Shown: positions 34,742 through 47,377 of the stretch, one piece after another
How positions within the stretch are numbered: position 1 is the first letter of the stretch
Layout of the letters: the number at the start of each line of letters is the position of its first letter
Source: Bugula neritina
Lineage: Eukaryota; Bryozoa; Gymnolaemata; Cheilostomatida; Bugulidae
NCBI GenBank assembly: GCA_964035545.1
Contig: OZ037772.1
Coordinates: 1,331,001 to 1,391,000, forward strand
DNA length: 60,000 nt
Reading direction: 5' to 3'
The notes under the pieces: generated by a model
Told to the model about the DNA's origin: nothing
The model's input: the letters and a program-made list of their open reading frames with translations, nothing else
Database searches by the model: none
Program-made: the position numbers and the translations under genes

Positions 34742-35120
34742 CTAGAAAAAAAAAAATCAAATTTGAAGAAAATAAAATGGAAATTGTTAGCTACAGATAC
34801 AGACAACTTCCAGGTAAAAGTACAGCCATACAGTCGCAATACGAATATGTAATTCAAGTAACACTTTCATGTAGAAGTACAACCATAAATACGAATAGAA
34901 AGTAACACAAGTATATACATTTAAAAGCCGTAGTGTAGAAATCGAGATAGCCTATGTTCTTTAATCTTATCAAATTTTGGTTTGGGGTCCGGCTTGATAT
35001 TCTAACAAGAACACAACTTCTCATGCTACATTTCTAATCTAGAACACAGGCTTTTCTCAATTTCTCCATTACTGCACCTACCTTAGTATATATATAACTT
35101 GTAACTAACTAAACAGACAC

Positions 35121-35273
35121 CTCAGTAGTCGTGGCAGACTCTGCCTTCTGTTTAGCCTGCTTAGCTTGAAACTTGGCTAGTTTAGCAGCTTTAGCAGCTT
35201 CTTTCTTCAACTCTTTCTCAGATTTCACCTTGACCTCGCCAGTTGGCGCATCACCAGAGTTCACTTCCGACAT
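35121..35273 (-). pseudogene. ValRS exon 1: N-terminal extension
   Basis: ATG at 35273-35271, 51 codons, reading MSEVNSGDAPTGEVKVKSEK and continuing Lys/Ala-rich (KLAKFQAKQAKQK). Donor GTGTCT. Intact here; such basic appendices are typical of animal cytosolic ValRS. Confidence 0.8.
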
Positions 35274-36255
35274 GTCTGTTTATTGTGAGACTTTCCTTAA
35301 AACACAATCAGCCGGCATGGAACTAATAGATATCTCAATACTAAACATAAAAACTACTGACCCAGTATAGTTATAGACAGATATCTTAATACTAATAATA
35401 TAAACTAATGGCTCAGTATTGCCTTAGTTATGCGTGGGAGTTCAGTGATAAAACTCCTATAAACCACACAGTTCAATAATGAAAGACTGTGACTTTTCAC
35501 GAACAGACATCTCATCTCTGATTCTAATGAAAAATCACGAAATTTTCAGACAAACGATACTGCATTTCAACTTTATAACTATCACATGATAATAATCATT
35601 GTCATTTGAAAGATTCTGCTAAAATCGAAATGCCAATGTTAATCACAAGGTCAACCATAAATGACTCAGTCTGATGACTGACAATTATGCTTAATGATTA
35701 ATTAGTAATATGAATAGATTGCAAGTGATCAGCATGATGATGGTGATGATTGCTTTTCACCATCAAAGGTCAAACTTTGTAATTGCAGCTTGAAATGTAA
35801 AAAAAAAAATAATACTACTTTTATTTAATTACACAAGTATAACTTACTATCATAACAACATTCAACTTTATGTAGTCATTATGAACATGATAACGGTTTA
35901 CCTTTTACTTTAGGTATCATTATACAATTCACGATTATCATTATGTCTACCATTATGATAATCTCAACTTTAACTTATCAATTACGATAATTAACCATTT
36001 ATTTTTAATGATAAAAACTTAAATCATTGAATGAACATTAAAAATGATTTAATTTCACACTTTTATTATCATAACTATGAAATTAATATTAATAGGCCTA
36101 TTTGATTTTTAGATTACAATAATAATTATCAAATCATGGTATAGAATTAAATATTATAGTTAATATTATTATAAATATAATTAATATAATTGTATTTATT
36201 GAAACTAAAACAGTAAGGTAAACTAAATGAATTATCGACATGAGTATGAGTATGA
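35274..36255. other. Upstream flank of the ValRS pseudogene
   Basis: Would include the old ValRS promoter. AT-rich, no coding signal seen; from 35.8 kb onward it is low-complexity sequence rich in TCATTATG/ATGATAAT. Confidence 0.4.
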
Positions 36256-36656
36256 GTAGGCCACAACTAGAAAGTGCAGCAGCAATTTGAGATCCCCGTT
36301 TGCAATACCTCATCAAAGATATAGAACAGGTGCAAAATAATGCAATCAGATTCATTGCTAAATTGAAAGGCAGAGACAGTATCACTGTGGCACGTGACAA
36401 ACTAAACCTAGAATCTCTCCCCGACAGACGCTTCAAGCTGAGGCACAAGTTACTGTTGCGACTTCTATCTAATGAGGGAAATCAGGCATCTCTAACCAAC
36501 TCCTATGAGCTGATGAACAGTAAAACCTAAAATACTAGGTTTACTAAGACATCAAGCAGGGACGATCCCCCAACCATTTTTGCAAAATCAGCAGCCTACT
36601 ACAGCAGCTTCTTTCCAAAAACAGCCCGAGAGCTTAAGTCTATGCTAAATAATTAG
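36256..36656 (+). pseudogene. Non-LTR retrotransposon (LINE) ORF2 C-terminus remnant
   Basis: One frame reads RPQLESAAAI-stop-DPRLQYLIKDI, then EQVQNNAIRFIAKLKGRDSI, LESLPDRRFKLRHKLLLRL, stop, then AAYYSSFFPKTARELKSML-stop. RPxLEYAxxIWDP, E.VQ..A.RF and LxxRR are the hallmarks of the tail end of jockey/CR1-type reverse transcriptase ORFs. The first stop (TGA) replaces the conserved Trp. Confidence 0.85.
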
Positions 36657-37650
36657 TCAATACACCAGAGTTGTATATGTGCAACAAACTGAAAATACTT
36701 GCTAGCCTGTAATCGGCAACTGCAGAGGTGTGCCTCTTGCTACATGCTCTAATGCGTGTAAGAGGTAAGAGGACTATCAATATGACTAGGAGTACCCAAG
36801 TACCAGTAGACATAGTAGCTGTAGAAAGTCTATCCCAATCAGTAACTGTAAGCCGTGAGGGCTGAGACTATCACTAGGAATATAAAAAACTATAACTTGA
36901 GTATAACTAATTGAAGGTGAGTTAACATAAATTAAAAAATAATAAATATAATTACTACAAAATCAAAATGAAATACGCATTATAAATATTTATATTTTTA
37001 TTTTAAAATAATTTTTAAATTTATTTATATCATTTTATTTAGGTTCATCACCTTTCATTATGATTAATGAAATTCATAAATCATATTCATAACGATAATG
37101 ATAATCATAATCACTTAAAAAAATGAAAAGTGATAAACCCATAATCATAATGATTATTATTATCATTTATCGCTTATCAGTGATAACCATAATCATAATG
37201 ATAATCTTGATCATAATCAATATGAATATCAATATCATGTTATACTTATTCAATAATTATAACTGATTGATTCTTATTCATATTAATAATGAATAAAAAT
37301 TATATTAACACTACAACTTACTTAATTAGAGTATTAGTATTAGTATTACTATTACTATCACTTACAACTTGCTTATGCAAGAGAATTAAAATATCTTTAA
37401 AGCGTAGCATCCTTTTCAAGCAAAATAAGGATAATAAGTTTCGTGAAATTGAGTTAAAAACTACAACTTATAAGTCACAAGTATAAAGCAACTCTTGCTC
37501 AGTCATCACTATTCCTAGTGGGTACGGCAAGCATAATATAGCATAATTTATTTTACAATGCGACAAGATTATTTAGACGGTGCGCTTACGCCTCTCATTG
37601 TACTTAAGCAATATCCAATTGTATGGTTTTCATGACTTTAAAATCCCTTT
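36657..37650. other. AT-rich non-coding stretch
   Basis: No coding evidence. Dense inverted words of the type ATCATAATGAT at 37050-37260 give many small hairpins. Confidence 0.45.
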
Positions 37651-37652
37651 TT

Positions 37653-39290
<1,638 letters not shown>

Positions 39291-39731
39291 TAGAAGTTAA
39301 TGATCGATTATGACTCGCTAAGAGTACTCATGTAGACCCGCAAACTACAACTTTTAACTTGAACGCAAAGCTGGAAGTACGATAAGCGTCGCCGTGTTGA
39401 TTTCAGGCGAATTTTAGTTGATTTCTTTCAAACTGCTGAGAAGTAATATTTGCTTCCATTTTATGTCTGTATCAGCCGTGAGGGCTATCGCGATACAATT
39501 ATAAATGTTTTTAATTCAATCAATATTATGAAATAAATAATGTAGGAAATTCAATTTTGACTATGTAGAATAATCTCAATCTGAATAAGTATTATTTATT
39601 TATTGTAACACTTGCACTTCGTCTTACTCTTACTCTTAGTCTTAGTGATAGTCAGATAACATAGTACATACTCATACTGATAGTGATACTCAATCCCATA
39701 CTGAGTCTGATACTCATAGTCATAGTGATAG

Positions 39732-40037
39732 TGTGGTGGCTCGTGGAGCTACCAGCAACACAATACGCAAGGTTGCGTATTGACCCGGAACAATGTATTA
39801 GCCAATTAGCTAGGCTGCTTATGAGTAACAGTAGTAGCTTCGCGCTACTAGCCCAGTTGAAGATAGTGTAGTGAACTAAATAGATGTGTGTATTTTTAAC
39901 TGTTGTATAACAAACTTTATTATGTATTCTTGTATCTAAATATAATAATATCTACTCGACTTATCACGGTGAAGTCTCTCTAGTAGTGAACAGACTCTCT
40001 TGGTTACACATCGACCCTAATTCTGGAAATTATAACT
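39732..40037 (+). repeat. 5' LTR
   Basis: Begins TGTGGTGG. Shares with the 3' LTR the words gacccggaacaatg, agccaattagc, ctcgacttatc and catc(a/g)accctaa. Ends ...ATAACT, where the 3' copy has ATAACA. Confidence 0.85.
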
Positions 40038-40038
40038 G

Positions 40039-40056
40039 TGGTGGCAGCAGTGGGAT
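40039..40056 (+). promoter_or_regulatory. Primer binding site, tRNA-Leu type
   Basis: TGGTGGCAGCAGTGGGAT starts one base after the LTR. It is complementary to a CCA-tailed tRNA-Leu 3' end with about one mismatch, from general knowledge of tRNA-Leu acceptor ends. Confidence 0.65.
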
Positions 40057-40070
40057 AGTGTACATCAAAG

Positions 40071-40940
40071 ATGGAGACTGAAAATGCTAGAATGCAACCA
40101 CCCCCAGTAGAAGGTGAGCGTAGAAATGATGTTAATCCTATGAATCGTGAGGGAGAAGAGGCTTATAGATATTGCTTGAAAGCTCCCACCTTTACTGGGT
40201 CAGAAGATGTCGAACAGTTTATACAAGAATTTAGAGAGGTAATGGAGATTGCTCAATGGCCGCATAGAGTGGCCCTTATCCAATTGCGGAGAGCGTTGAC
40301 GGAGCAAGCCAAGCCGTACGGAGTGGGAACGGACGTAAACGGGATACTGGCTGCGCTGCGGGCCCGTTTTGGCATCTCCGCAATAGAAGCTAGGACCAAG
40401 CTACAGAGATTGTGCCGCGCCCCGCGGACCTCGCTGCAAGAACATGCCGCGACGGTAAAGAAGCTGGCACAGATTGTGTACGGTGATCTACCAGCACAAC
40501 ACCAAGAGCGTTACACATACGACGCCTTTGTCCAGTCACTCAACGACCTGGGCCTACACCATCAGCTCCGAGCAAAAGAGATAACCAGGATAGAGGATGC
40601 CCTGAAGGCTGGAGAAGCTTACCTGTTGGCTACCCAAATGCATCGAGCACAACGGAACCCACCAGTAGTTGGAGTCAGTGCTGCCAGGGCTACAACAGGC
40701 CCCGAAGCCCCCCCCCCGCTGGAAGCCGAAGTGGACCGTATGGTAGAGATGCTGGGACAGCTGGTAACAACTCTGGCCGGCACTGGCCCCGGTCAGGCCC
40801 TGCGGTTGCCCCAAACATTTGTGGGGCCAGGCTGGAGTAGTGCTGGTCAAGACCATGGACAGCAAGGACGACCCCAATACCAGGGGGCGTTAAACTGTCA
40901 CGGCCCTCGGACTCTCTCCCTCCCCGCGGGCCGCAACTGA
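40071..40940 (+). CDS. gag-like protein (Ty3/gypsy)
   Basis: 289 codons from the ATG 15 bases after the primer site. The helical capsid-like core (FTGSEDVEQFIQEFREVME, RALTEQAKPYGV, LRARFGISAIEARTKLQRLC, LQEHAATVKKLAQIVYGDLP) matches the general retrotransposon gag pattern. No CCHC zinc knuckle is visible; the frame ends in a TGA where such a region would lie, and 40941-41246 is not open in this frame. Particle-forming role is inferred from position. Confidence 0.78.
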   Translation: METENARMQPPPVEGERRNDVNPMNREGEEAYRYCLKAPTFTGSEDVEQFIQEFREVMEIAQWPHRVALIQLRRALTEQAKPYGVGTDVNGILAALRARFGISAIEARTKLQRLCRAPRTSLQEHAATVKKLAQIVYGDLPAQHQERYTYDAFVQSLNDLGLHHQLRAKEITRIEDALKAGEAYLLATQMHRAQRNPPVVGVSAARATTGPEAPPPLEAEVDRMVEMLGQLVTTLAGTGPGQALRLPQTFVGPGWSSAGQDHGQQGRPQYQGALNCHGPRTLSLPAGRN

Positions 40941-41246
40941 AGGAGTATGGTGGGACACGCCGTCGTCTGTCCATACGGACACGACGAAACACTCCCCCCG
41001 AGTGGCAGGTACCACGCAGGACTAGCAGGCCCGCACAACGGCCGAGTACCTTCTCCCTGCCACTCGCCAACCGGTTCCACCGGTTACCTCGGGAAGAGGA
41101 GCCCGCCACTGAAATGGAGCCGGAAGGCCCAGTGGAGAGCCCCAAACCCCGCCGGCACCAACCTCGCCGCCGGAAACCCCAAAAATCACGGGTGAAACCC
41201 CCGCCGTCCTACCTATCTAGGACCGCACACGCGGGAAGGGGGGGGG

Positions 41247-42815
41247 GTGAAAGTACAACCACATGGAGAGAGCTATTTCCTACCCGGAAAGGTGGCGGGT
41301 AATGCCGTCACCTTCCTGCTCGACTCCGGTTGTACTACCAACCTTCTCAGTCGTAGAGTCTTTGAGGCACTGCCCCGCCGGGACAGGGATAGAGTACGAC
41401 CGTATACGGGAGAACATGGCACCCTGGCAGACGGGTCATGTATTCCCTTCTACAGTATTATCGAGCTCCCTGGGCGTGTCCGAGACCAAGCTGTACAGGA
41501 GACCTTTGTCATAAGCCAACTGGAGGAAGATGCTATCCTCGGAATGCCCTTCTTAAAGCAACACCAGTGCCGAATAGACTTTAGCAAGTTGGTGGTGCTG
41601 ATGGGCGGGCGAGAACTCGCCTGTGTGGATAAGTTTGGGCGTCCTCTGGTGGGCGGTGTTCAGGTAGTTCGAAACTGCACCGTGCCCGGACGCTCCAGAG
41701 CTACCATCCACTGCCGAGTGAACAGCAACCGGATAGCCAGGCTCGGGGTCGTTGAAGGCGCGCACGAAAGGATCCAACTCGCCAGTAGTTTAAACCGACT
41801 AACTGAGCGAGGGGAGGTCTTAGTGCAGTGTGTCAACCCCTTTACCGAGCCCATTGAGCTCCCAGCTGGGTCAATGCTGGGCCGGTTCCACTCCGTCCAG
41901 GAAGAGGACGTGGGCCCGTCGCTAGGTGACGCGACGGAGGCACCCCCTCGATACTCTATTCAGGGGCGAGGGGCAGTCCCAACACATCTCCGGGAGTTAT
42001 ATGAAACGGCCTGTGGCGGCTGCGCAAGCAACAAGGAACGCCAAGCTATGACGAAGTTGCTACGCGACTACGGTGATGTGTTCAGCAGCAGAGATCATGA
42101 CGTGGGGCTGACTGGAGTCGTCAGACACGAAATACCGCTGACTGCAGGGACAGTCCCTGTCCGGCAGCCCACACGCAGGCTGGGGCCGGAGAAAGAGAAG
42201 GAGGTTAGCCGACAAGTACGGGATCTTCTGGACCGCGGCCTCATAGAGCCCGCTTATAGTGCGTAGAGCTCACCGGTCGTACTGGTCCGGAAGAAAGACG
42301 GCAGTTGGCGGTTCTGTGTGGATTACCGCAAACTCAATTACGTAACCATACAGGACGCCTACCCTCTACCTCGTATTGACGAGTCATTGGACGCCCTAGC
42401 CGGCAGCAAGTACTTCAGTACGTTAGACTTGCTGAGTGGCTATTGGCAAGTCCCTCTGAGTCCCGACGCCCAGGAGAAAGCGGCGTTTATCACACGGGGC
42501 GGGTTGTGGAAGTGGAAGGTGCTGCCCTTCGGGTTGACCTCCGCCCCAGCCACCTTCCAGAGGCTGATGGAGCAAGTCCTTAGCGGGCTCTATTGGAAGA
42601 CACTGCTGGTCTACCTCGATGATGTCATCGTGATCTCCCCAGACTTCGAGACGCATGTCAGTCGTCTGCAGGAGGTCTTTGAGAGACTCCGAGGTGCCGG
42701 TCTTAAGCTCAAACCTTCCAACCTTCAAACCTATTGCAGCCAGAGGTTAAGTACCTGGGGCACGTTGTCGGTCGAAACGGCGTGGCAACGGATCCCGAGA
42801 AGGTACGGGCAATAG
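41247..42815 (+). pseudogene. pol, part 1: aspartic protease and reverse transcriptase
   Basis: Same frame as gag. Protease active site LLDSGCTTNLLS near 41310-41345, with the flap and AILGMPF towards 41550. RT begins near 42150: [55 protein letters not shown] and the catalytic YLDD (about 42612-42623). An in-frame TAG at 42264-42266 stands at a position usually Trp in the RT N-terminus. After about 42720 the reading moves to another frame. Role: processing of gag-pol and cDNA synthesis. Confidence 0.88.
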
Positions 42816-44134
42816 AAGACTGGGTCACCCCCCAAGACTTGACCGGACTCCGGGCTTTCTTGGGGCTGGTAGGGTATTACAGGCAATACATACCAGACTT
42901 TGCGGGCATAGCACAGCCAATAAATCGGCTCACCGCAAAGGAAGTGACGTGGCAGTGGACCCCAGTCGAACAAGGAGCGTTCGACCGCCTCAAGGGCTGC
43001 CTACTAACGGCGCCCATCTTGGCCTACTCAGACCCCACTCTGGAGTACATCCTCGACACTGACGCCAGTGACCAAAATGTTGGCGCTGTGCTGTCACAAG
43101 TGCAGGAAGGCCGAGAGGTAGTAGTAGCCTACTACAGCAAGTCTCTCTCACCCGCTGAACGAAACTACTGCACTACCCGCAAGGAGCTGCTGGCAGTAAT
43201 CAAGTCAGTGAAGCACTTCAGACCATACCTATACGGCAGGAAGTTCCGGCTGCGTACGGATCATGCTTCGCTGATCTGGTTGTGCAAGAGAGCAGAGCCC
43301 TCTAGTCAGGTCGCCCGATGGCTCGAAATCCTAGCTGAATTCTCGTACCGGATCGAACACCGACCGGGCAAGAGACACAGCAATGCGGATGGTTTGAGCC
43401 GCCGACCTGATGGAGGTTGCAAACAGTGTCTCAACATCGAGAGGAGGGATGGAGGTCCCCCGCGATGCGAGTTGGAGACGCTGGCTCATCACGGAGCACC
43501 GTTTGACTGGGACCAGGGTCAACTCGGGCAAAGAGTTGATGAGTCCCCGGAGGATGTACAAAACCTCTGCGCCAACCCTGTACTGGCCGGTAATGTTCGA
43601 GAGCTGAAGAAGCTCCAAGAAGAGCTGCCTGGAGTCGTGGCAGACATATACCGGGCCAAAAGGGAAGGGCGACGACCCAGCGAGGAACGCATACGACAGG
43701 GATGCGCCGAGTTCCGGCTATACTGTCAGCGTTGGGACTCGCTGCGGATCGGGCAGGATGGGTTACTAACCATCTCTCTAGCTGCCAGCGGCAGACACCC
43801 GGAAAGGAAGAGGGTAGTCTGCCCCACGGCCATCCGCCGTGAGTTGATTTGGGATACTCACAAACAGGCCCACGCATGGGTCAAGAGAGTGATGTCCAAA
43901 TTACGACTCCGGTGGTATTGGCCACAAATGGAGCGTGACGTCCGGCTCAGAGTCAAACAGTGTGAGATCTGCCAGGCCAGTAAGCATAGCCGCCCCCCTG
44001 GTGAAGCAGGACGGCGGAGGCTATATGCTGGTAGGCCCTGGCAAGTAGTCGCTGTAGACCTGGTCGGACCCATGCCCCTGACCCCCAGAGGCAATAATTG
44101 GATCCTAGTACTAACCGACCACTTTACTCGGTAG
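42734..44134 (+). pseudogene. pol, part 2: RT end, RNase H and integrase N-terminus
   Basis: In a shifted frame the RT thumb continues ([31 protein letters not shown]), then RNase H (DTDASDQNVGAVLSQ, KELLAVIKSVKHFR, RTDHASL, NADGLSRRP) and the integrase zinc module (H-x-H...CEICQASK, about 43855-43985) plus the first core Asp (VAVDLVGP). It ends at TAG 44132-44134, where FTR is followed in the same frame by ADALAIPDA; the family usually has Trp here. Confidence 0.88.
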
Positions 44135-44938
44135 GCGGATGCTCTGGCTATCCCAGATGCGTCAGCCCCAACAGTGGCCAGGGCACTAGACCAACATGTA
44201 TTCTGTTATTTTGGGCTCCCCGAACAGATACACTCTGATCAAGGCGCTCAATTCCAGTCTCAACTGATGAGCGACCTTTGTCACCTCTGGGGAGTAAATC
44301 AGATCAGGGCCACCCCCTACCACCCTCAGGGTAACGGGGTGGTGGAGCGCAACAACCGGATGCTAGGTGATGCACTCCGGAGTCTCCTCCTTGGACGAGG
44401 TCAAGAGGAATGGGATACGGTGTTGCCGCAAGTCATGCGCGCATACCGTAGCACCCCACACACCAGTACTGGTGAGACCCCAAACCTCTTGATGCTTGGG
44501 AGAGAGACTCGTGTCCCTGACCATCTCACCTATCACGTTCCAGAGCAAGACAACTCGGTTCACGAGTATGCCAGTGAACTAGTGGACCGGATGAAGGCCG
44601 CACACGATATACTGCGCCAACAGCAGTGGAAGGTGCGACACGAAGATTCCGATGAACCACCTCTCTATCAAATGAGAGATAAGGTGTGGATGGTCAATTA
44701 CTGTAGGCGTCGCGGACAGGCTGATAAACTGAAGCCTAAGTTCGTAGGCCCCTACGTGGTCGTCGAGGCTATGCCCAATCATACGTACAAGATTGAGCGC
44801 TCAGGACAGGTGTCTATCCAGAATGAGTCTCGCTTGAAACCGTATTGGGCTAGCCCCGACGGAGTGGGAGAAGCCCCCCCCGTTGTTAGAACCCAGGAGG
44901 CAGACAACAACGCGCGGGCGACGGCGGCATGGACCTGA
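44135..44938 (+). pseudogene. pol, part 3: integrase catalytic core and GPY/F-type end
   Basis: Continues in the frame of part 2 after the TAG: HSDQGAQF (second Asp), TPYHPQGNGVVERNNRML (Glu), AYRSTPHTSTGETPN, then DKVWMVN...LKPKFVGPYVVVEAM, a GPY/F module. This is the DNA strand-transfer domain. No chromodomain is seen. Confidence 0.87.
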
Positions 44939-45290
44939 ATACGAAGTGGTCATACCGCGGGAAGAAAACTTGGTGAGAGAGGAGCGGCAGCTTCTACCAA
45001 CAGAAGCGTGTCCGCCACCGCCAAGTCTAATTCCATCATTTCCAGAAACCGAGCCGGTTCCGGAAGTGCAAACCCCCACGGAGGGAGGGGCTCCATCCAG
45101 AGAACAAGAAGAGGTGACCGCTAACGGTGAAGTAGAGACGCCATTAGAGGCCCCTACTAACGAACCGGCAAGCGTGTCACCCCCCCTAGAAAGAGGACAG
45201 CGTACGAGGCAACCCCCCGCATACTTGAAGGACTTCATATGCGACTGCGTTAAAAGCGGCGTGTATGAAAGTCTAGGGGAAAACCGTACG
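44883..45290 (+). pseudogene. pol C-terminal tail in a shifted frame
   Basis: Acidic and proline-rich sequence (VIPREENLVREE, PETEPVPEVQTPTEGG) ends with a basic RGQRTRQPPAYLKDFIC motif, like the RR.PPxYLKDY tail of many animal gypsy integrases. The frame differs from part 3, so a small indel lies near 44.9 kb. Confidence 0.65.
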
Positions 45291-45497
45291 AGAAAAGTAT
45301 TGAGCAAATGTTGGAGTTGTCAACACCACGGAAATATCAACTTTTGTATCGGCGGAAATAGAAACAAAATTCATCCGCCGGGTGCACAAAGTCTTAATCA
45401 CGCACCCCAACCACGTTGCTCGATCTTTTTATACGCTGATGCAGTCAGGAGTAGACGTGTTTCTAAGCAGTAGTTCAAACCATTTCACACATTCAGT

Positions 45498-46575
45498 ATG
45501 TCTTACGACAACAGATCGTGGGGTGAGTTAACTATATCTTAATACGAAACTAGATTGCATCGCTCAGCTCTGACTCACTGAGTCAATGGAGCTGGAGATA
45601 GGTTAGTGAAATACCGTAGTAAGAACTCAGTTTGACTTAGAGATTTTTATAATCTCATTGCAATACGTGTTCTATCTGACTATTCACTACCATAAATCTC
45701 TACGAGGTAACTGAATTAGGAGTTGCCAAGCTGTTCAAGCTGACAACACGGCAGTGTACTGTATTAACACTGTTGAAACTTTTTCAGATTACACTCGACC
45801 CGCTACAACCAGGGTACGGGATAGAACACTTCCCGCTCCGTATCCGGAGGATTATGCTAGTGGTGACCGGCCTGAGCCACTACGCCGGCGTTGGCGGTGG
45901 GTGTCTCCACAAACAGAAGAAGAAATAGAAACGGCCTGGGGGTCCAGAGGACGGACGAGATGCCAGATCTGTGGTGAAGATTGCGCCTCTCACCGCTCCC
46001 TTAAACTACACGTCAATGCTCATCTCCTACTAACATTCTGCCCCTGCGGGTACAATGATGTGTATCCCTACCCCGTCACCAGACACCGAGCGACAGGCTG
46101 TTTCCCTGGAGAAAACTACGTGGTCGACGCTAAGCTATACCCGGAGTTCCTCACACTTATACGACCTCTGGTGAAGAAGGCCATGCTGTTAGCCGTTCTG
46201 TCCTCGGGGTTCCAACGTGTGTTAGACAACGCCCGCCAACAATCTCCGTTGGTGTCTGACCGCCCTCAAATTACATACACCCCCGAGGAAATTACATATC
46301 CAGAGGAAGGAGAGATCCCCCCTACCCCGACGAAGAGACGAACCAGGTCCCCCAGTCCACCCTTGCGCCGCAGACGGACACCGTCCCCAGACCCAGTCCG
46401 CCTAGCCACAGTAGAAGAACGCCTCCTGCGATTACAAGAAGAATTCACCCAGCTGGCACCAGATCTACTTAACACTACAACAGGACTCTTCCAGCTAAAG
46501 GGATCCGTATGCCGTATGAAACGGAAACTGCGTACATGCCAAGCCAAGCACCGGCGTGCCCAACAAGGACTCTAG
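45498..46575 (+). CDS. Accessory 3' ORF of the LTR element: C2H2 zinc finger, SR-like, coiled coil
   Basis: The 3' exon is open from 45754 to 46575. A better model is a spliced one: ATG 45498 encodes MSYDNRSW, donor G|GTGAGT at 45523, acceptor TTTTTCAG at 45787, giving about 270 residues in phase. Seen in it: a classical C-x2-C-x12-H-x3-H finger (about residues 67-87 of the spliced form), a second C-x-C-x12-H-x4-C cluster, an SR/RS-like basic stretch (KRRTRSPSPPLRRRRTPSP) and a heptad-like helix (VEERLLRLQEEFTQLAPDLL). No stop or shift is found here although pol is broken. Function unknown; nucleic-acid binding is a reasonable inference. I do not recognise the family. Confidence 0.7.
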
Positions 46576-46853
46576 TTGGCTACCCAGAATACTCCGCAAC
46601 TTCACATCCTTGGAGAAACCAAGATGTCATGCAAATGTTTAACTGCTTAACAGGTTATCCCCTGTCTAACACCACAGCTAGCTAGTATTCCTCGTCTATC
46701 TACAGCTGGCCAATTGTATGCAACGGATCGTTATGATGACTCTGTCTATTATTATGTCTCTTCCTGTATATTATGTGTTATTTTTGTCCACTGATGTATG
46801 CGGTTACTAATGAATGTTTTTTTTATATATATATCAGAAAGATGGCTTTCTGC

Positions 46854-46865
46854 TGGTGGGGGCGG
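46854..46865 (+). promoter_or_regulatory. Polypurine tract (second-strand primer)
   Basis: The G-rich run ggtgggggcgg lies immediately before the 3' LTR. Confidence 0.65.
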
Positions 46866-47169
46866 TGTGGTGGTTCGTGGAACTACCAGCAGCACAACAT
46901 GTAGGGTCGCGTAATTGACCCGGAACAATGGATAGCCAATTAGCGTAGTTGATAGTTAGCAGCAATTGTAGTTTCCCGCTGTTAACTCAGTCGAAGCTAG
47001 AGTGTGAAATAGATTAGATGTGTAACTTGTTTGAATATAATGTATCGTTTTTATAATGTATAATTTTGTGTAAAATATACTCGTTCACTCGACTTATCCT
47101 GGTGCAGTTCTATAGCAAAGAAATGGACTCTCTGGATAGCACATCAACCCTAAATCTGAAAAACATAAC
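46866..47169 (+). repeat. 3' LTR
   Basis: TGTGGTGG...ATAACA; partner of 39732-40037, with many substitutions and small indels. Confidence 0.85.
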
Positions 47170-47290
47170 AATATTACCAAGTTATATTACAAGTTCATGT
47201 TACCAAGTTATATTACTAGTTTATATTACCAAGTTATATTACAAGTTTATGTTACCAAGTTATACTACTAGTTTATACTGCTAGTATTCA
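47170..47290. repeat. Short tandem repeat after the LTR
   Basis: Imperfect units of the form accaagttatattac(a/t)agttt, about five copies. Confidence 0.75.
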
Positions 47291-47377
47291 ACAACTACCC
47301 TCCAGCACATCTCAACTCTGACGCAACTAAGCTGACTAAACATCCGTATAGTTTATAGTTCATGCTGAACTCTTCAG

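Larger units (their letters stand above)
20242..35273 (-). pseudogene. Valyl-tRNA synthetase, N-terminal half, decayed pseudogene
   Basis: Minus-strand exons with collinear order and mostly compatible phases spell a cytosolic-type ValRS: a Lys/Ala-rich N-terminal extension, the [15 protein letters not shown] segment, the HIGH signature as HLGHAL after [18 protein letters not shown], the editing (CP1) domain, the [17 protein letters not shown] motif and VLDTWFSSG. Breaks: a 2.86-kb transposon inside the exon after [12 protein letters not shown] in exon 6; an 8-base deletion in exon 7; a missing exon (editing-site PAHD region) near a minisatellite; a probable donor GT-to-GA change; exon 13 triplicated; TAG plus a one-base loss in exon 14. 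The KMSKS and anticodon-binding half is absent. A working ValRS gene must lie elsewhere. Confidence 0.9.
39732..47169 (+). mobile_element. Ty3/gypsy LTR retrotransposon, degenerate
   Basis: Two LTRs of about 305 bp enclose, in order: a tRNA-Leu-type primer site, gag, aspartic protease, reverse transcriptase, RNase H, integrase, an extra 3' ORF and a polypurine tract. The RT-RNaseH-integrase order is that of Ty3/gypsy. The interior is distinctly GC-richer than the surrounding AT-rich DNA. The LTRs have diverged clearly, and the pol region has two TAG codons and at least two frameshifts, so the copy is old and non-autonomous. The flanking tetramers atag/atat are not a convincing target duplication. 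Confidence 0.92.

Noticed and set aside
40554-45307. Several antisense ORFs of 60-168 codons
   Set aside because: Shadows of the GC-rich gag-pol frames; no motif recognised.
39727-47173. Target-site duplication of the LTR element
   Set aside because: Flanks atag and atat match only partly; not enough to claim.
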